DNA of 33,236 bases from an uncultured Porphyromonadaceae bacterium (GCA_905202215.1 CAJKRG010000032.1:1-33236); one strand, 5' to 3'. Counted from the stretch's first letter, positions 1-7,969 are shown. A program made the numbers and translations. Notes: a model not told the origin generated them from the sequence alone.

Positions 1-68
1 AGGAGAATAGATGAGTCTTACATCAAAGTTTTGCACTTCGATTTGGAATCTTCAATAAATATATCCTA

Positions 69-120
69 TAAAAAACACGTGGTGCTTCGCTGATAATAGT
101 TGGCGGAGCACCACATTTTT
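69..120 (-). terminator. Bidirectional rho-independent terminator after flavodoxin gene
   Basis: Inverted arms at 79-90 (GTGGTGCTTCGC) and 103-114 (GCGGAGCACCAC) pair over 12 bp with one G-T wobble and a 12-nt loop. A run of T follows on the plus strand (115-120). On the minus strand a run of T lies just past the stem (plus-strand A at 71-75). It lies just past the stop codon of the minus-strand flavodoxin gene, and may also end whatever plus-strand gene enters from the left. Confidence 0.8.
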
Positions 121-141
121 TCAGAAAAACAGATATAAATA

Positions 142-633
142 TCAGGCGAGGAGGGCGGCCCAGGCTTTGAGGCGACGTTCGGTGTATTCGGGGTGGTTTA
201 CGACGTCGAGTACGAGGCCGCGCATGGTGTCGCCGTCGGTGGCTTCCGAGTGGTGGAAGGTATATCCGTCGGCCGGATATTCGCCTATCATCTGTGCGCC
301 GGTATCCTTGAGGCTGATATAAATTTTGCCTACGGCGTCGCAGAATGTATCGGCCATTTTCTCGTCGCCACAACCGAAGATTGCAATCCTATGACCGTGA
401 AGATTGAGAGACTGTGCCCCGTCGATAAAATCGTACATGTCTTCTTCGAGGCTTCCGCCTCTCCATGTCGAACTGCCTATGATGATAGTTTCGTATTGGC
501 CGAGCACCGATGGTGCTGTATCGGCTACATTGTGGACGTCTTCGGCAGGAATATCCATTATTTCGGCGAGTCGATTGGCTATTCCGGCTGTGGTGCCGGT
601 ATTTGAAGCATAGAATATACCGTATTTTTTCAT
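142..633 (-). CDS. fldA: Flavodoxin (long-chain type)
   Basis: This is a 163-residue FMN electron carrier of the cytoplasm. Flavodoxins pass single electrons between partners such as pyruvate oxidoreductases and reductive enzymes, often replacing ferredoxin. The N-terminal phosphate-binding loop (SNTGTTAGIANRL, residues 10-22) is textbook. The FMN-contacting loops SSTWRGG and FGCGD follow in the expected order. The length matches long-chain flavodoxins. The reading frame extends 11 codons further upstream (to 666), but MKKYGIFYASNTG is the conserved family N-terminus, so I place the start at 633. The gene diverges from the OmpA-domain gene, with a 155-bp intergenic region in which I saw no convincing -7 box. 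A strong terminator follows. I am confident of the family; the physiological partner cannot be read from the sequence. Confidence 0.93.
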   Translation of the reverse strand: MKKYGIFYASNTGTTAGIANRLAEIMDIPAEDVHNVADTAPSVLGQYETIIIGSSTWRGGSLEEDMYDFIDGAQSLNLHGHRIAIFGCGDEKMADTFCDAVGKIYISLKDTGAQMIGEYPADGYTFHHSEATDGDTMRGLVLDVVNHPEYTERRLKAWAALLA

Positions 634-788
634 TGTCGTGTTTAATTGATTTATCATATAACACACCTAAGCTCGCTATGGTTCAGCATTTTTAACAATG
701 GAGATTAACACTATTTGCAAAACCTCGCTTGTCTTAAGAATGTTTTTACTACAAACGACTACGTTACAACTACCAAAATTCAACAGTC

Positions 789-1553
789 ATGGCAACGAAC
801 GACCATAAAGCACCTCTCGACGGCTCCAGGAGCATCAAGGCGCATAATGAACCTGAAAGGCTTGCCGCTCATCCCGAACCGGTAAGACTGGAAGCCTATA
901 AAGAAGAAGAGGAAGTAGTTCCTCCCGTTACCGCGGATGTCGAAGCGACACCGAAATTTATAAAGTATGGTGCGGCTGTTCTGCTCGGTCTGGCTTTCGG
1001 ACTGGGATGCTACATCTGGTATGACGGCGGATTCCCCTCGAATCCGCAGAATCCTCAGGGACCTTTCGCCGCACGCGAAGCCGGCTACGATTATTTCAAC
1101 AGTGCCAATGATTATGCGATATACTATTCCGACAAGGAAATCCCTTCGCCTTTCGAGGCTACAGCGTATACGCAGGAACCTCAGATCATCACTCCGGAAG
1201 TCGTGGCAGTTCCCGATAACGACGGCGGCATGCTTGCCGACAATCTGCCGGTGATAGTATATCTGTTCCGTTATGATTCGTCCACTATTCCAGAGACGGA
1301 GGCTCTGACCGACATTGCACGTCGTGCCGCGCGTGCCAATGTGTCGCTCGATGTGAAAGCATATACCGACGAACATGGACGTATCGCATACAACCGAAAA
1401 CTCAGTGAGCGGCGCGCAAAAGCGATCGCCGACTATCTTGTAGCCCACGGAATGCCCTTGGCAAAGGTGACGACACATGCTATGGGTCCGACACATGCCT
1501 TCGGCAGTGATGCCGCAGACCGCCGTGCCGAAATCACTCCGGTGCGCCGATAA
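789..1553 (+). CDS. Inner-membrane-anchored OmpA-domain protein
   Basis: The protein has 254 residues and three parts. Residues 1-57 form a charged, proline- and glutamate-rich segment with no signal peptide. A single hydrophobic helix follows at about 58-77 (KYGAAVLLGLAFGLGCYIWY). The remainder ends in an OmpA C-terminal-like peptidoglycan-binding domain (about 150-254). The helix-forming motif YNRKLSERRAKAIADYL, the preceding YTDEHG and the terminal ADRRAEI are typical of that family, whose members bind the diaminopimelate of the cell wall. The expected topology is a cytoplasmic N-terminus and a periplasmic wall-binding domain, more like MotB-type anchors than outer membrane OmpA. It is transcribed alone, divergent from the flavodoxin gene and convergent with rodA, with a shared hairpin between. 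The specific role is unknown; a link between cytoplasmic or inner-membrane machinery and the wall is inference. Confidence 0.8.
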   Translation: MATNDHKAPLDGSRSIKAHNEPERLAAHPEPVRLEAYKEEEEVVPPVTADVEATPKFIKYGAAVLLGLAFGLGCYIWYDGGFPSNPQNPQGPFAAREAGYDYFNSANDYAIYYSDKEIPSPFEATAYTQEPQIITPEVVAVPDNDGGMLADNLPVIVYLFRYDSSTIPETEALTDIARRAARANVSLDVKAYTDEHGRIAYNRKLSERRAKAIADYLVAHGMPLAKVTTHAMGPTHAFGSDAADRRAEITPVRR

Positions 1554-1565
1554 TCTACATCATAA

Positions 1566-1610
1566 AAACGTTGTAAGGCTGCCCGCCCGGAATTCGGAAG
1601 GCAGCCTTAC
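1566..1610 (-). terminator. Terminator between convergent OmpA-domain gene and rodA
   Basis: A perfect 11-bp stem is formed by GTAAGGCTGCC (1573-1583) and GGCAGCCTTAC (1600-1610) with a 16-nt loop. On the minus strand the stem is followed within a few bases by TTTTT (plus-strand A at 1564-1568), so it best ends the rod-shape operon. The plus strand has no clean T tract but the stem may serve both genes. Confidence 0.75.
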
Positions 1611-1627
1611 GTATGATTATATACCGA

Positions 1628-3097
1628 TCAGTAGGCAAGTACGTTTTTGCGTGAGGCGTCGATCTTGAGGAGTATGAACAGAAGTATGGTGAATCCCCAC
1701 AGAGACGAGCCTCCGTAGCTGAAGAACGGCAGCGGTATACCTATGACTGGGCAGAGGCCGATTACCATACCGATATTGATACAGAAATGGAATATGAAAT
1801 AGGAGGCCACACTATAGGCATAGACGCGACCGAATGTGGTAGGCTGCCGTTCGCCTATACGGATCACTCTGAGAATCAATCCTAAAAACAGCAAAGTGAC
1901 AAACATAGCGCCTACGAAACCTTCTTCTTCTCCTATAGTGCAGAAAATGAAGTCGGTGTGCTGTTCGGGCACATATTTGAGCTTTGTCTGAGTGCCGTTT
2001 AGAAAGCCTTTGCCGAAAAATCCGCCTGAACCGATGGCTATTTTACTCTGATTGACATTATATCCGGCATCCCGCAGGTCTTCGACCATGCCGAGAGCTA
2101 CCTTAACGCGCATCTGCTGGTGGGGCTGAAGATGGTTGAAAGCGGCTCCGACGGAGAAGAGGAATCCGATGGCAAAGACTGCCGTGGCGACGGTGACATA
2201 CAGTTTCGGCCGACGGAGCTTGATAGCTTCGATGACTACGTAAATACATGCGATGCCGATGACGCAGAGGGTGACCGGAAGCCCCGGCACCGGTACCCCG
2301 CACAGGTCCAGTATATATTCGATCAGCCCGGCGCCGGCAAAGCCGAAAAGGAGATTGCGGGCAACCTCGAAGCGTCGTGAGTAGACAGCCGTCATGGCTA
2401 CCATGACGAGCATGACCATGAGCAGGACTACAAATTCGCCGGTCGGAATTCCGATGACACTGCCATCAACATATTTGATGCCGACAACGAAGATCACTAC
2501 CGCGAAGAGTGCCGCGAAGAGCACCAGACCGCTCATGCCCTCGCGGTAGAGCACGAAGAAAAGTGCCATGAAGGTAAGGGCCGAACCGGTCTCGTTCTGG
2601 AGAAGAATCAGAACTATCGGTATGAAGATGATGGCCAGAGCCTTCACGTAGTTGCCGAATTTTGCATTCAGCGAGAAGTGATATGTGCTGAAGAGCTTTG
2701 CAAGGGCGAGCGCGGTGGCAAATTTGGCGAATTCGGCGGGCTGGAGACTCATCGGCCCGAGCGAGAGCCATGAGCGCGATCCTTTGATGTCGTGGGCCAG
2801 GAATGGTGTTACTGCCAGTAATATGACCACCGCTATGTATATTGGGTAGGCATAGGTCTCATACATGCGCGAGTCTATGAGCAGAAGGACAACGCCGAGA
2901 CAGAGCGACAGACCGATCCAGCGGAGCTGTTTGCCTGAAAATTCGTCGTAGGAAAACATGCTGGCGTTGTCGAAGTCGTAGCTTGCGGCATAGATGCTCA
3001 CCATACCGGCGAGCACCATTATGAGATATATTATGATTGTGGGCCAGTCGAGGTTGCGGAACGTCGACGATGGGTCATTTCTTCTTGGGAGCGGCAT
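1628..3097 (-). CDS. rodA: Rod-shape SEDS glycosyltransferase RodA
   Basis: This is a polytopic inner-membrane peptidoglycan polymerase of the SEDS family, 489 residues, which polymerises lipid II during side-wall elongation together with PBP2. SEDS signatures are present in order: GSRSWLSLGPMSLQPAEFAK around residues 105-125, VPEQHTDFIFCTIGEEEGF (containing the catalytic-loop Asp) around 375-395, and the C-terminal GIPLPFFSYGGSS. Many hydrophobic segments are visible, including a cluster of extra helices in the middle (about 205-310). The length of nearly 490 residues exceeds the roughly 370 of the E. coli enzyme because of that middle region, a form I associate with Bacteroidota. Its ATG start lies 23 nt inside the 3' end of mrdA, so the two are translationally coupled. 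It is the last gene of the operon and is followed by a terminator. Confidence 0.95.
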   Translation of the reverse strand: MPLPRRNDPSSTFRNLDWPTIIIYLIMVLAGMVSIYAASYDFDNASMFSYDEFSGKQLRWIGLSLCLGVVLLLIDSRMYETYAYPIYIAVVILLAVTPFLAHDIKGSRSWLSLGPMSLQPAEFAKFATALALAKLFSTYHFSLNAKFGNYVKALAIIFIPIVLILLQNETGSALTFMALFFVLYREGMSGLVLFAALFAVVIFVVGIKYVDGSVIGIPTGEFVVLLMVMLVMVAMTAVYSRRFEVARNLLFGFAGAGLIEYILDLCGVPVPGLPVTLCVIGIACIYVVIEAIKLRRPKLYVTVATAVFAIGFLFSVGAAFNHLQPHQQMRVKVALGMVEDLRDAGYNVNQSKIAIGSGGFFGKGFLNGTQTKLKYVPEQHTDFIFCTIGEEEGFVGAMFVTLLFLGLILRVIRIGERQPTTFGRVYAYSVASYFIFHFCINIGMVIGLCPVIGIPLPFFSYGGSSLWGFTILLFILLKIDASRKNVLAY

Positions 3098-4934
3098 AGA
3101 TGATAGATGAATGCATCATTTGGTCTTCCATATATTTTCTCTCGGGGGCAATTGTGCCGGTAAGGTATTTTTCCATTACCAGACTGCCGATAGGCACACC
3201 GTATGTGGCGCCCCAGCCGCCGTTTTCGACATAGACAGCGACGGCGATCTTCGGTTCATGATATGGCGCGAAGCCCATGAATGCCGAGTGGTCTTTGCCG
3301 TGTGGATTCTGGGCCGTACCTGTTTTTCCGCAGACCTCAATGCCCGGAATGGCGGCGCGGCGGCATGTGCCTCCGGTCACTGCCATGCGCATGCCTTCGG
3401 CAACGGCTTCATAGTGCGTCTTTTCGGCGGTAGGATAGCGTTTGTGGAGTATATCTTCCGGCATGACGGTGTCCTGGATTTCTTTCACTACATGTGGAGT
3501 CACGAACCAGCCGCGGTTTGCGATAGTGGCTCCGAGATTCGCTATCTGCAGCGGTGTGGCGAGAATTTCGCCCTGACCTATGGCTACCGATATGATGGTA
3601 TTCGCACTCCAGCGGCCCGCTTTGTAGAAGCGGTTATAGAATTCTTCGTTCGGTATGAAGCCGCGCTGCTCGCCGGGCAGATCTATGCCGAGTTTGTAGC
3701 CGTAGCCCATGGAGACGAGATGTTTTTTCCATATTTCGAATGCGTTTGCCGAACTGCCGTATTTGCTGCGCCGGTCGATCATGGCCTTGAATCCCCAGCA
3801 GAAGAATGCGTTGCACGATGTCTGGAGTGCCGGTTTGAGAGGCAATGGCGAACCGTGTGGGTGACAGCCTACTCTGAGACCTCCGTTTATATATCCGTGT
3901 GAGCACGGATAAGTAGTGTTGAGATCGATGATTCCTTCCTGAAGGAAGATGAGGCCTTGGGTCGGCTTGAATGTCGAGCCGGGAGGGTAGGCGCCCATTA
4001 TTGAGCGGTCGAAGAGCGGCCAGGAATCGTCATTGACAAGTTTACGGTAGTTTTCGCCACGTTGTCGGCCGACGAGCAATGTCGGATCGTAGTTGGGCAT
4101 CGAGACCATGCAGAGGACTTCGCCGGTGGCTGGTTCGATGGCTACGACGGCGCCGCGCTTGCCTACCATCAGCGATTCGGCATACTGCTGAAGTTTGATG
4201 TCGAGACTCAGACGCAGATCCCGCCCCGAGACAGGTTCGATGTCTGCGGCACCGTCCTCATATCTGCCCTGTATTCGGCCGCGGGCATCGCGGATAAGTA
4301 TTTCTACACCTTTGACCCCTCGCAGATAGGGCTCATAGCTTTTTTCGATACCCAGGTCGCCGGTATAGTCGCCGGGCGAATAGTAGTCGTCGCGTTTTAT
4401 GTCGTCGCCGGAAACCTCGCGGATATTGCCGAGTACATTGGCGGCTGTGGCATGCTTGTATTGACGCAGGATTCGTTTCTGTATGAAAAATCCAGGGAAG
4501 CGGTAAAGCTTTTCCTGAAGGCGCCCGTAGTCCTGCGCGGAGAGCTGCGTGATGAGGCGCTGGGGGGTATACGACGAATAGCCCGGATTGAGGCGCCGGT
4601 CTTTCATGTCGGTCATACGCTTGTCGAACTGCTCTTTGGTGATGTTGAGTGTCGAGCAGAAATCGAGCGTGTCGAATGGCTGTACGTCGCGTGGAATGAG
4701 CATGACGTCGTAGGCCGGCTGGTTGAATACGACAAGTTCGCCGTTGCGGTCATAGATAAGGCCGCGTGAAGGATATACCGTTTTTTTGAGAAACGCGTTG
4801 GAGTCGGCCGAACGTTTATATTTCTCGTCGTTTATCTGGAGATCGAACAGGCGCACGAGAAATATGGCGGCTATCAGTACGATGAAACCGCCTATCACAT
4901 ATTTGCGTTTCTCGAGATCGTAATTTTTTCTCAA
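3075..4934 (-). CDS. mrdA: Penicillin-binding protein 2, elongation transpeptidase
   Basis: This class B PBP of 619 residues cross-links peptidoglycan during elongation as the partner of RodA. It has an N-terminal membrane anchor (about 13-30), a dimerisation or pedestal domain (about 50-230) and a transpeptidase domain (about 258-595). All three active-site motifs are present: STFK with the acylated Ser320 (320-323), SCN (373-375) and KTGT (537-540). The start codon is TTG at 4934-4932. The same frame upstream reaches the mreD stop codon without any ATG or GTG, and MRKNYDLEKRKYVIGG matches the family N-terminus, so TTG is forced. A 15-nt gap separates it from mreD, and it overlaps rodA by 23 nt at the other end. 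The rare start may hold expression down. Confidence 0.96.
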   Translation of the reverse strand: MRKNYDLEKRKYVIGGFIVLIAAIFLVRLFDLQINDEKYKRSADSNAFLKKTVYPSRGLIYDRNGELVVFNQPAYDVMLIPRDVQPFDTLDFCSTLNITKEQFDKRMTDMKDRRLNPGYSSYTPQRLITQLSAQDYGRLQEKLYRFPGFFIQKRILRQYKHATAANVLGNIREVSGDDIKRDDYYSPGDYTGDLGIEKSYEPYLRGVKGVEILIRDARGRIQGRYEDGAADIEPVSGRDLRLSLDIKLQQYAESLMVGKRGAVVAIEPATGEVLCMVSMPNYDPTLLVGRQRGENYRKLVNDDSWPLFDRSIMGAYPPGSTFKPTQGLIFLQEGIIDLNTTYPCSHGYINGGLRVGCHPHGSPLPLKPALQTSCNAFFCWGFKAMIDRRSKYGSSANAFEIWKKHLVSMGYGYKLGIDLPGEQRGFIPNEEFYNRFYKAGRWSANTIISVAIGQGEILATPLQIANLGATIANRGWFVTPHVVKEIQDTVMPEDILHKRYPTAEKTHYEAVAEGMRMAVTGGTCRRAAIPGIEVCGKTGTAQNPHGKDHSAFMGFAPYHEPKIAVAVYVENGGWGATYGVPIGSLVMEKYLTGTIAPERKYMEDQMMHSSIIYAAPKKK

Positions 4935-4949
4935 GCCTTGTGTAATGGT

Positions 4950-5465
4950 TTATGCCGTCTCACGGCCGCGCGATACGGCACAGTCGAGGGCGTAGAGGAG
5001 GATAAAAGAGTAGATTGTAGATGCTATGATACGAAGCACCAGCAGTCGGAAATTGAAAAACTGGAATGCCTCGATGGTAAACACCATAGTGCAGTATATC
5101 AGCACCATGGTGACAAGGAACTTCATGAAGGCTCCATGGCCCATGCTGCGGGTCGAGGGGCTGCGGCCGGCAAGATCGTCGTCGATCGACACATAAAGGT
5201 GGAATACCGGTTTCCGGCAGAAAGCAAGCACGGTACATCCGAGAGTGTTGACACCGGCTGTGTCACAGAATATGTCGACGGCAAGACCTGCGAGAAATCC
5301 TATGGTGGTAGACCAGTTGGTGCCCAGAGTTACTGGCAGCATTATGACGATATAGATGAATACGATAGGCAAAGCCACATTGAACAGCGCCAGATGGTTG
5401 AATATGACCGCCTGGGCCGGTACAAGCAGCAAAAATGCCAAAACTATCGATATCGCCGTCTTCAT
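4950..5465 (-). CDS. mreD: Rod shape-determining protein MreD
   Basis: This small polytopic inner-membrane protein of 171 residues is part of the elongasome with MreB and MreC. The sequence is hydrophobic throughout, with five or six predicted membrane helices (for example residues 4-22, 30-50, 55-72, 113-130 and 135-160). MreD proteins are poorly conserved, so the call leans on size, topology and position between mreC and mrdA. The ATG at 5465 begins MKTAISIVLAFLLLVP, and only 3 nt upstream of it begins a copy of the 28-bp A/T-rich repeat described elsewhere, which therefore makes up the immediate 5' leader. That repeat pair pushes mreC and mreD 92 bp apart in an otherwise tightly packed operon. 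Confidence 0.9.
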   Translation of the reverse strand: MKTAISIVLAFLLLVPAQAVIFNHLALFNVALPIVFIYIVIMLPVTLGTNWSTTIGFLAGLAVDIFCDTAGVNTLGCTVLAFCRKPVFHLYVSIDDDLAGRSPSTRSMGHGAFMKFLVTMVLIYCTMVFTIEAFQFFNFRLLVLRIIASTIYSFILLYALDCAVSRGRETA

Positions 5466-5468
5466 GAA

Positions 5469-5558
5469 AATTATGAATTATGGATTATGAATTATGAATC
5501 GACGTTTTGGTGCTGATGAAGTATCTGTTCCATAATTCATCATTCATAATTCATCATT
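5469..5558. repeat. Inverted pair of 28-bp A/T-rich repeats, gene-less form
   Basis: The left arm (5469-5496) contains ATGAATTATGG followed by ATTATGAATTATG. The right arm (5531-5558) is its reverse complement with 25 of 28 matches. The 34-bp spacer (5497-5530) holds no reading frame. The left arm is identical to the repeat at 7464-7491 and to the inverted copy at 7970-7997. The element fills the whole mreC-mreD gap, ending at the mreC stop codon on one side and 3 nt from the mreD start on the other. As RNA it would fold into a long imperfect hairpin inside the mre transcript. Confidence 0.85.
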
Positions 5559-6424
5559 TATTGGAATGGTTTCTTCTTCGAGTCGTTTTCTTCGCCGGCG
5601 GTGAGTGCGCGGAGCTCGTCAGCCTGATTGTTGACCACGACCTGCACATTACCGAGTGTTGTGAAATCGGCCAGAAGCTTAATGCGGAGTGTGAAGAAAT
5701 TCTGATTTTTGTCGCTCTCGGCGTCCATGACAATGCCTACCGGCAACCCGGCAGGAAAGACTGCCGAATAACCGCTTGTCACTATCGTGTCGCCGGGCTG
5801 ATAGACAGTATGTCGGGGTAACTCTTCGAGAAGGGCCTCGCCCGGATTGACACCGTCCCAGACAAGCGAGCCGAAGTAATCGCTCTTTTTGATTTTGCAC
5901 GACAGGCGGAAATGCGGGTTGAGCAGCGAGATCACGCGTGCGCTGTGTGCGCCTGTGGTGCTCACAATGCCTACCACACCGTTGCGGTCTATCACACCCA
6001 GCTCCGGCTTGATGCCGTCCTTGCTTCCCTTGTTGATGGTAAGATAGTTGAACGGATGCGATATACTGTTGTTGATCACATGCGCCACTATGAAGTCGAA
6101 GTGGCGCACTCCGCTGTCGAGAGCGAGGGTATCGGTGAAGCCGGCTTCCTGCATGGCATCGATTGTCTCCTGCAGACGCACTATCTCGGCCTGCAGTTCG
6201 GCATTGCGGCGGTTGAGGTCGCCGTTGATCTCGCGCAGGTCGAAATATGAGGTCACGTTGTTGGCGCCTTTGTAGACCGTAGCGGCCATGCGGCCCGCAC
6301 TTGTCATGAACACGTGCTGCCGGTACGGATCGCCGTTGAACAGAAGCATGCAGCCGATCACCACGTAGAACGTGAAGACCAGCCACTTGCTGTGCCGTAA
6401 TATGAAGCCGAAAAGTTCGTTCAC
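5558..6424 (-). CDS. mreC: Rod shape-determining protein MreC
   Basis: This bitopic inner-membrane scaffold of the elongasome has 288 residues and links MreB and MreD to the periplasmic synthases PBP2 and RodA. A short cytoplasmic tail precedes a membrane helix at about 14-30 (WLVFTFYVVIGCMLLF). A coiled coil follows at about 62-92 (LREINGDLNRRNAELQAEIV), then the beta-barrel-rich MreC core (about 105-265). In the core NYLTINKGSKDGIKPELGVI and the GVVGIVS stretch are typical. A short charged tail ends the protein. The start codon is GTG at 6424-6422; no in-frame ATG lies between it and the mreB stop, 12 nt upstream. Its 3' end abuts the repeat pair that separates it from mreD. Confidence 0.95.
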   Translation of the reverse strand: MNELFGFILRHSKWLVFTFYVVIGCMLLFNGDPYRQHVFMTSAGRMAATVYKGANNVTSYFDLREINGDLNRRNAELQAEIVRLQETIDAMQEAGFTDTLALDSGVRHFDFIVAHVINNSISHPFNYLTINKGSKDGIKPELGVIDRNGVVGIVSTTGAHSARVISLLNPHFRLSCKIKKSDYFGSLVWDGVNPGEALLEELPRHTVYQPGDTIVTSGYSAVFPAGLPVGIVMDAESDKNQNFFTLRIKLLADFTTLGNVQVVVNNQADELRALTAGEENDSKKKPFQ

Positions 6425-6436
6425 CGTCGGCTGTTC

Positions 6437-7456
6437 TTATCGGATAAGGAACGAGAATTTATGAATGTTCTTCAGAGCCACGCCGGTACCTTTGGCCACG
6501 CAGAGCAGCGGGTCTTCGGCCACGTGGAACTGTATGCCGATCTTGTCGATGAGTCGCTTGTCGAGACCTCGGAGCATTGCGCCGCCGCCAGCGAGGTAGA
6601 TACCGTTTCGCACGATGTCGGCGTATAGTTCGGGAGGTGTCTGCTCGAGTGCGCTGAGGACGGCCGCCTCGATTTTAGAGATGGTCTTCTCTATGCAGTG
6701 GCATATTTCCTGATAGCTCACCGGCACTTCGAGAGGAAGGGCGGTCATCAGGTTGGGGCCATGTACTACATAGTCTTCCGGCGGGTTTTCCAGTTCGGTT
6801 AGAGCCGATCCGACATGCATCTTGATCTGCTCTGCCGTACGTACGCCGACCTTGATGTTGTGGGCGCGGCGCATGTGGTTGAGGATATCGTCGGTGAGGT
6901 CGTCGCCGGCAATCTGGATACTCTTGTTGCTCACGATACCGCCGAGCGATATGACGGCGATCTCGGTGGTACCGCCGCCTATGTCGACAATCATGTTGCC
7001 TTCAGGCGCCTCGACATCGAGACCGATACCGAGAGCTGCTGCCATCGGTTCGTGAATCATGTAGACGTCTCGTCCGTCGGCGTGTTCCGATGAGTCGCGC
7101 ACGGCGCGCACTTCCACTTCGGTTGAGCCGGAAGGAATGCCTACCACCATGCGGAGTGAGGGGGAGAACCAGTTGTTTTTAGTGCTGGCCTTCTTTACAA
7201 GACCGCGGATCATGAGTTCGGCGGCGTTGAAGTCGGCGATCACGCCCTTGCGCAGAGGGCGCACGGTGCGTATGCCGGGGTGGCCTTTGCCTTCCATCTG
7301 GTGGGCCTCCTTACCGACGGCTATGAGCTTGTCAGTACGGGTGTCGAGTGCCACGATGGACGGCTCGTTGATCACAATCTTGTCATTGTGAATTATTATG
7401 GTATTTGCAGTACCAAGGTCGATGGCAATCTCCTTGGTCAGAGAAAACAACTTCAC
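6437..7456 (-). CDS. mreB: Actin-like cell-shape protein MreB
   Basis: This bacterial actin of 339 residues forms membrane-associated filaments that orient side-wall synthesis. Nucleotide-binding motifs are intact: phosphate-1 IAIDLGTANT (about 11-20), phosphate-2 IVDIGGGTTEIAV (about 157-169) and the adenosine loop IYLAGGGAMLRGLDK (about 287-301). The surface stretch HEPMAAALGIGL is also typical. The length is normal. The start codon is GTG (7456-7454), giving MKLFSLTKEIAID, which matches the family N-terminus. Only 7 nt upstream begins a perfect 28-bp repeat (7464-7491), so the leader is supplied by that repeat. It is the first of five consecutive cell-shape genes, which probably share a transcript, possibly beginning at purH. 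Confidence 0.97.
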   Translation of the reverse strand: MKLFSLTKEIAIDLGTANTIIIHNDKIVINEPSIVALDTRTDKLIAVGKEAHQMEGKGHPGIRTVRPLRKGVIADFNAAELMIRGLVKKASTKNNWFSPSLRMVVGIPSGSTEVEVRAVRDSSEHADGRDVYMIHEPMAAALGIGLDVEAPEGNMIVDIGGGTTEIAVISLGGIVSNKSIQIAGDDLTDDILNHMRRAHNIKVGVRTAEQIKMHVGSALTELENPPEDYVVHGPNLMTALPLEVPVSYQEICHCIEKTISKIEAAVLSALEQTPPELYADIVRNGIYLAGGGAMLRGLDKRLIDKIGIQFHVAEDPLLCVAKGTGVALKNIHKFSFLIR

Positions 7457-7463
7457 TTTAAAT

Positions 7464-7491
7464 AATTATGAATTATGGATTATGAATTATG
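7464..7491 (+). repeat. 28-bp repeat, left end of the cassette
   Basis: A repeat unit made of AATTATG steps interrupted by a single GG. It is identical to 5469-5496 and to the reverse complement of 7970-7997. It starts 7 nt upstream of the mreB GTG start and therefore forms the mreB leader. Confidence 0.9.
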
Positions 7492-7543
7492 TTTTGAATG
7501 CAATTCATTGATATTCATATCCTGTTGATTACTAAAACGGTTG

Positions 7544-7927
7544 TTATGATTCTTGAAATGAATCCTGATTCTGTCTGGTTGATTTGATTATTGAATGGAG
7601 GATGCTTATCAGCTGCGCGCATTCGTCGAGCATAGTATCGGCGTCCGAGTCTGCTATATATCCCGTTTCCTCTAACAATTCAAGCCAGTATTCTGTTTCC
7701 GAAGCCTCTTTCATCGCTATATGGAGTTTGGCTATGAAATCAGCTTTAGACTGAGCTCTCAAAGCTTCACGCACATTGGCTCCTATCGATGTTCCGCTAC
7801 GTACAAATTGTCGTGATACGATATATTCTCGTCCGATCTCAGTAAGCTCCTTGTATAAAAGTATGCACTTTATCGCAAATCGTTTACTTTTTTCGGCTAC
7901 CGCATTGTTTTTGTAGTTGCTTCTCAT
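7544..7927 (-). CDS. Four-helix-bundle protein (23S rRNA intervening-sequence protein / Avd-like family)
   Basis: This 127-residue, mostly helical protein belongs to the family first noticed inside 23S rRNA intervening sequences and related to the accessory protein Avd of diversity-generating retroelements. The family hallmark RSGTSIGANVREA is at residues 43-55 and a second conserved stretch, MKEASETEYWLELL, is at about 72-85. No enzymatic motif is present; members are thought to be nucleic-acid-binding scaffolds, but the function of free-standing copies is unknown. The frame runs 10 codons further upstream to 7957. Those codons (MLHNSQFKTL) are translated from a degenerate copy of the flanking repeat, so I prefer the start at 7927. 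The gene is isolated within 28-bp inverted repeats between purH and mreB. No reverse transcriptase or variable-repeat target is near, which argues against an intact retroelement. Confidence 0.85.
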   Translation of the reverse strand: MRSNYKNNAVAEKSKRFAIKCILLYKELTEIGREYIVSRQFVRSGTSIGANVREALRAQSKADFIAKLHIAMKEASETEYWLELLEETGYIADSDADTMLDECAQLISILHSIIKSTRQNQDSFQES

Positions 7928-7937
7928 CAGAGTCTTG

Positions 7938-7965
7938 AATTGTGAATTATGGAGCATGAACTATC
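7938..7965 (+). repeat. Degenerate copy of the 28-bp repeat
   Basis: Matches 23 of 28 positions of the repeat and is oriented opposite to the perfect copy 4 bp away (7970-7997), so the two form an imperfect hairpin. It overlaps the extended 5' end of the four-helix-bundle reading frame. Confidence 0.7.
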
Positions 7966-7969
7966 ACTT

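Noticed and set aside
1..93. 3' end of a plus-strand gene at the left edge
   Set aside because: One frame is open from base 1 to 93, but it runs into the terminator stem and is too short to recognise; nothing supportable.
3111..3902. 263-residue plus-strand frame
   Set aside because: Antisense shadow of mrdA, which carries the intact STFK, SCN and KTGT motifs.
7457..7543. Separate promoter for mreB inside the cassette
   Set aside because: No TAnnTTTG box is found on the minus strand in this gap; mreB may be read from purH, but this is not shown by the sequence.
7544..7957. Toxin-antitoxin system or diversity-generating retroelement at the four-helix gene
   Set aside because: There is a single gene, no partner frame, no reverse transcriptase and no variable-repeat region nearby.
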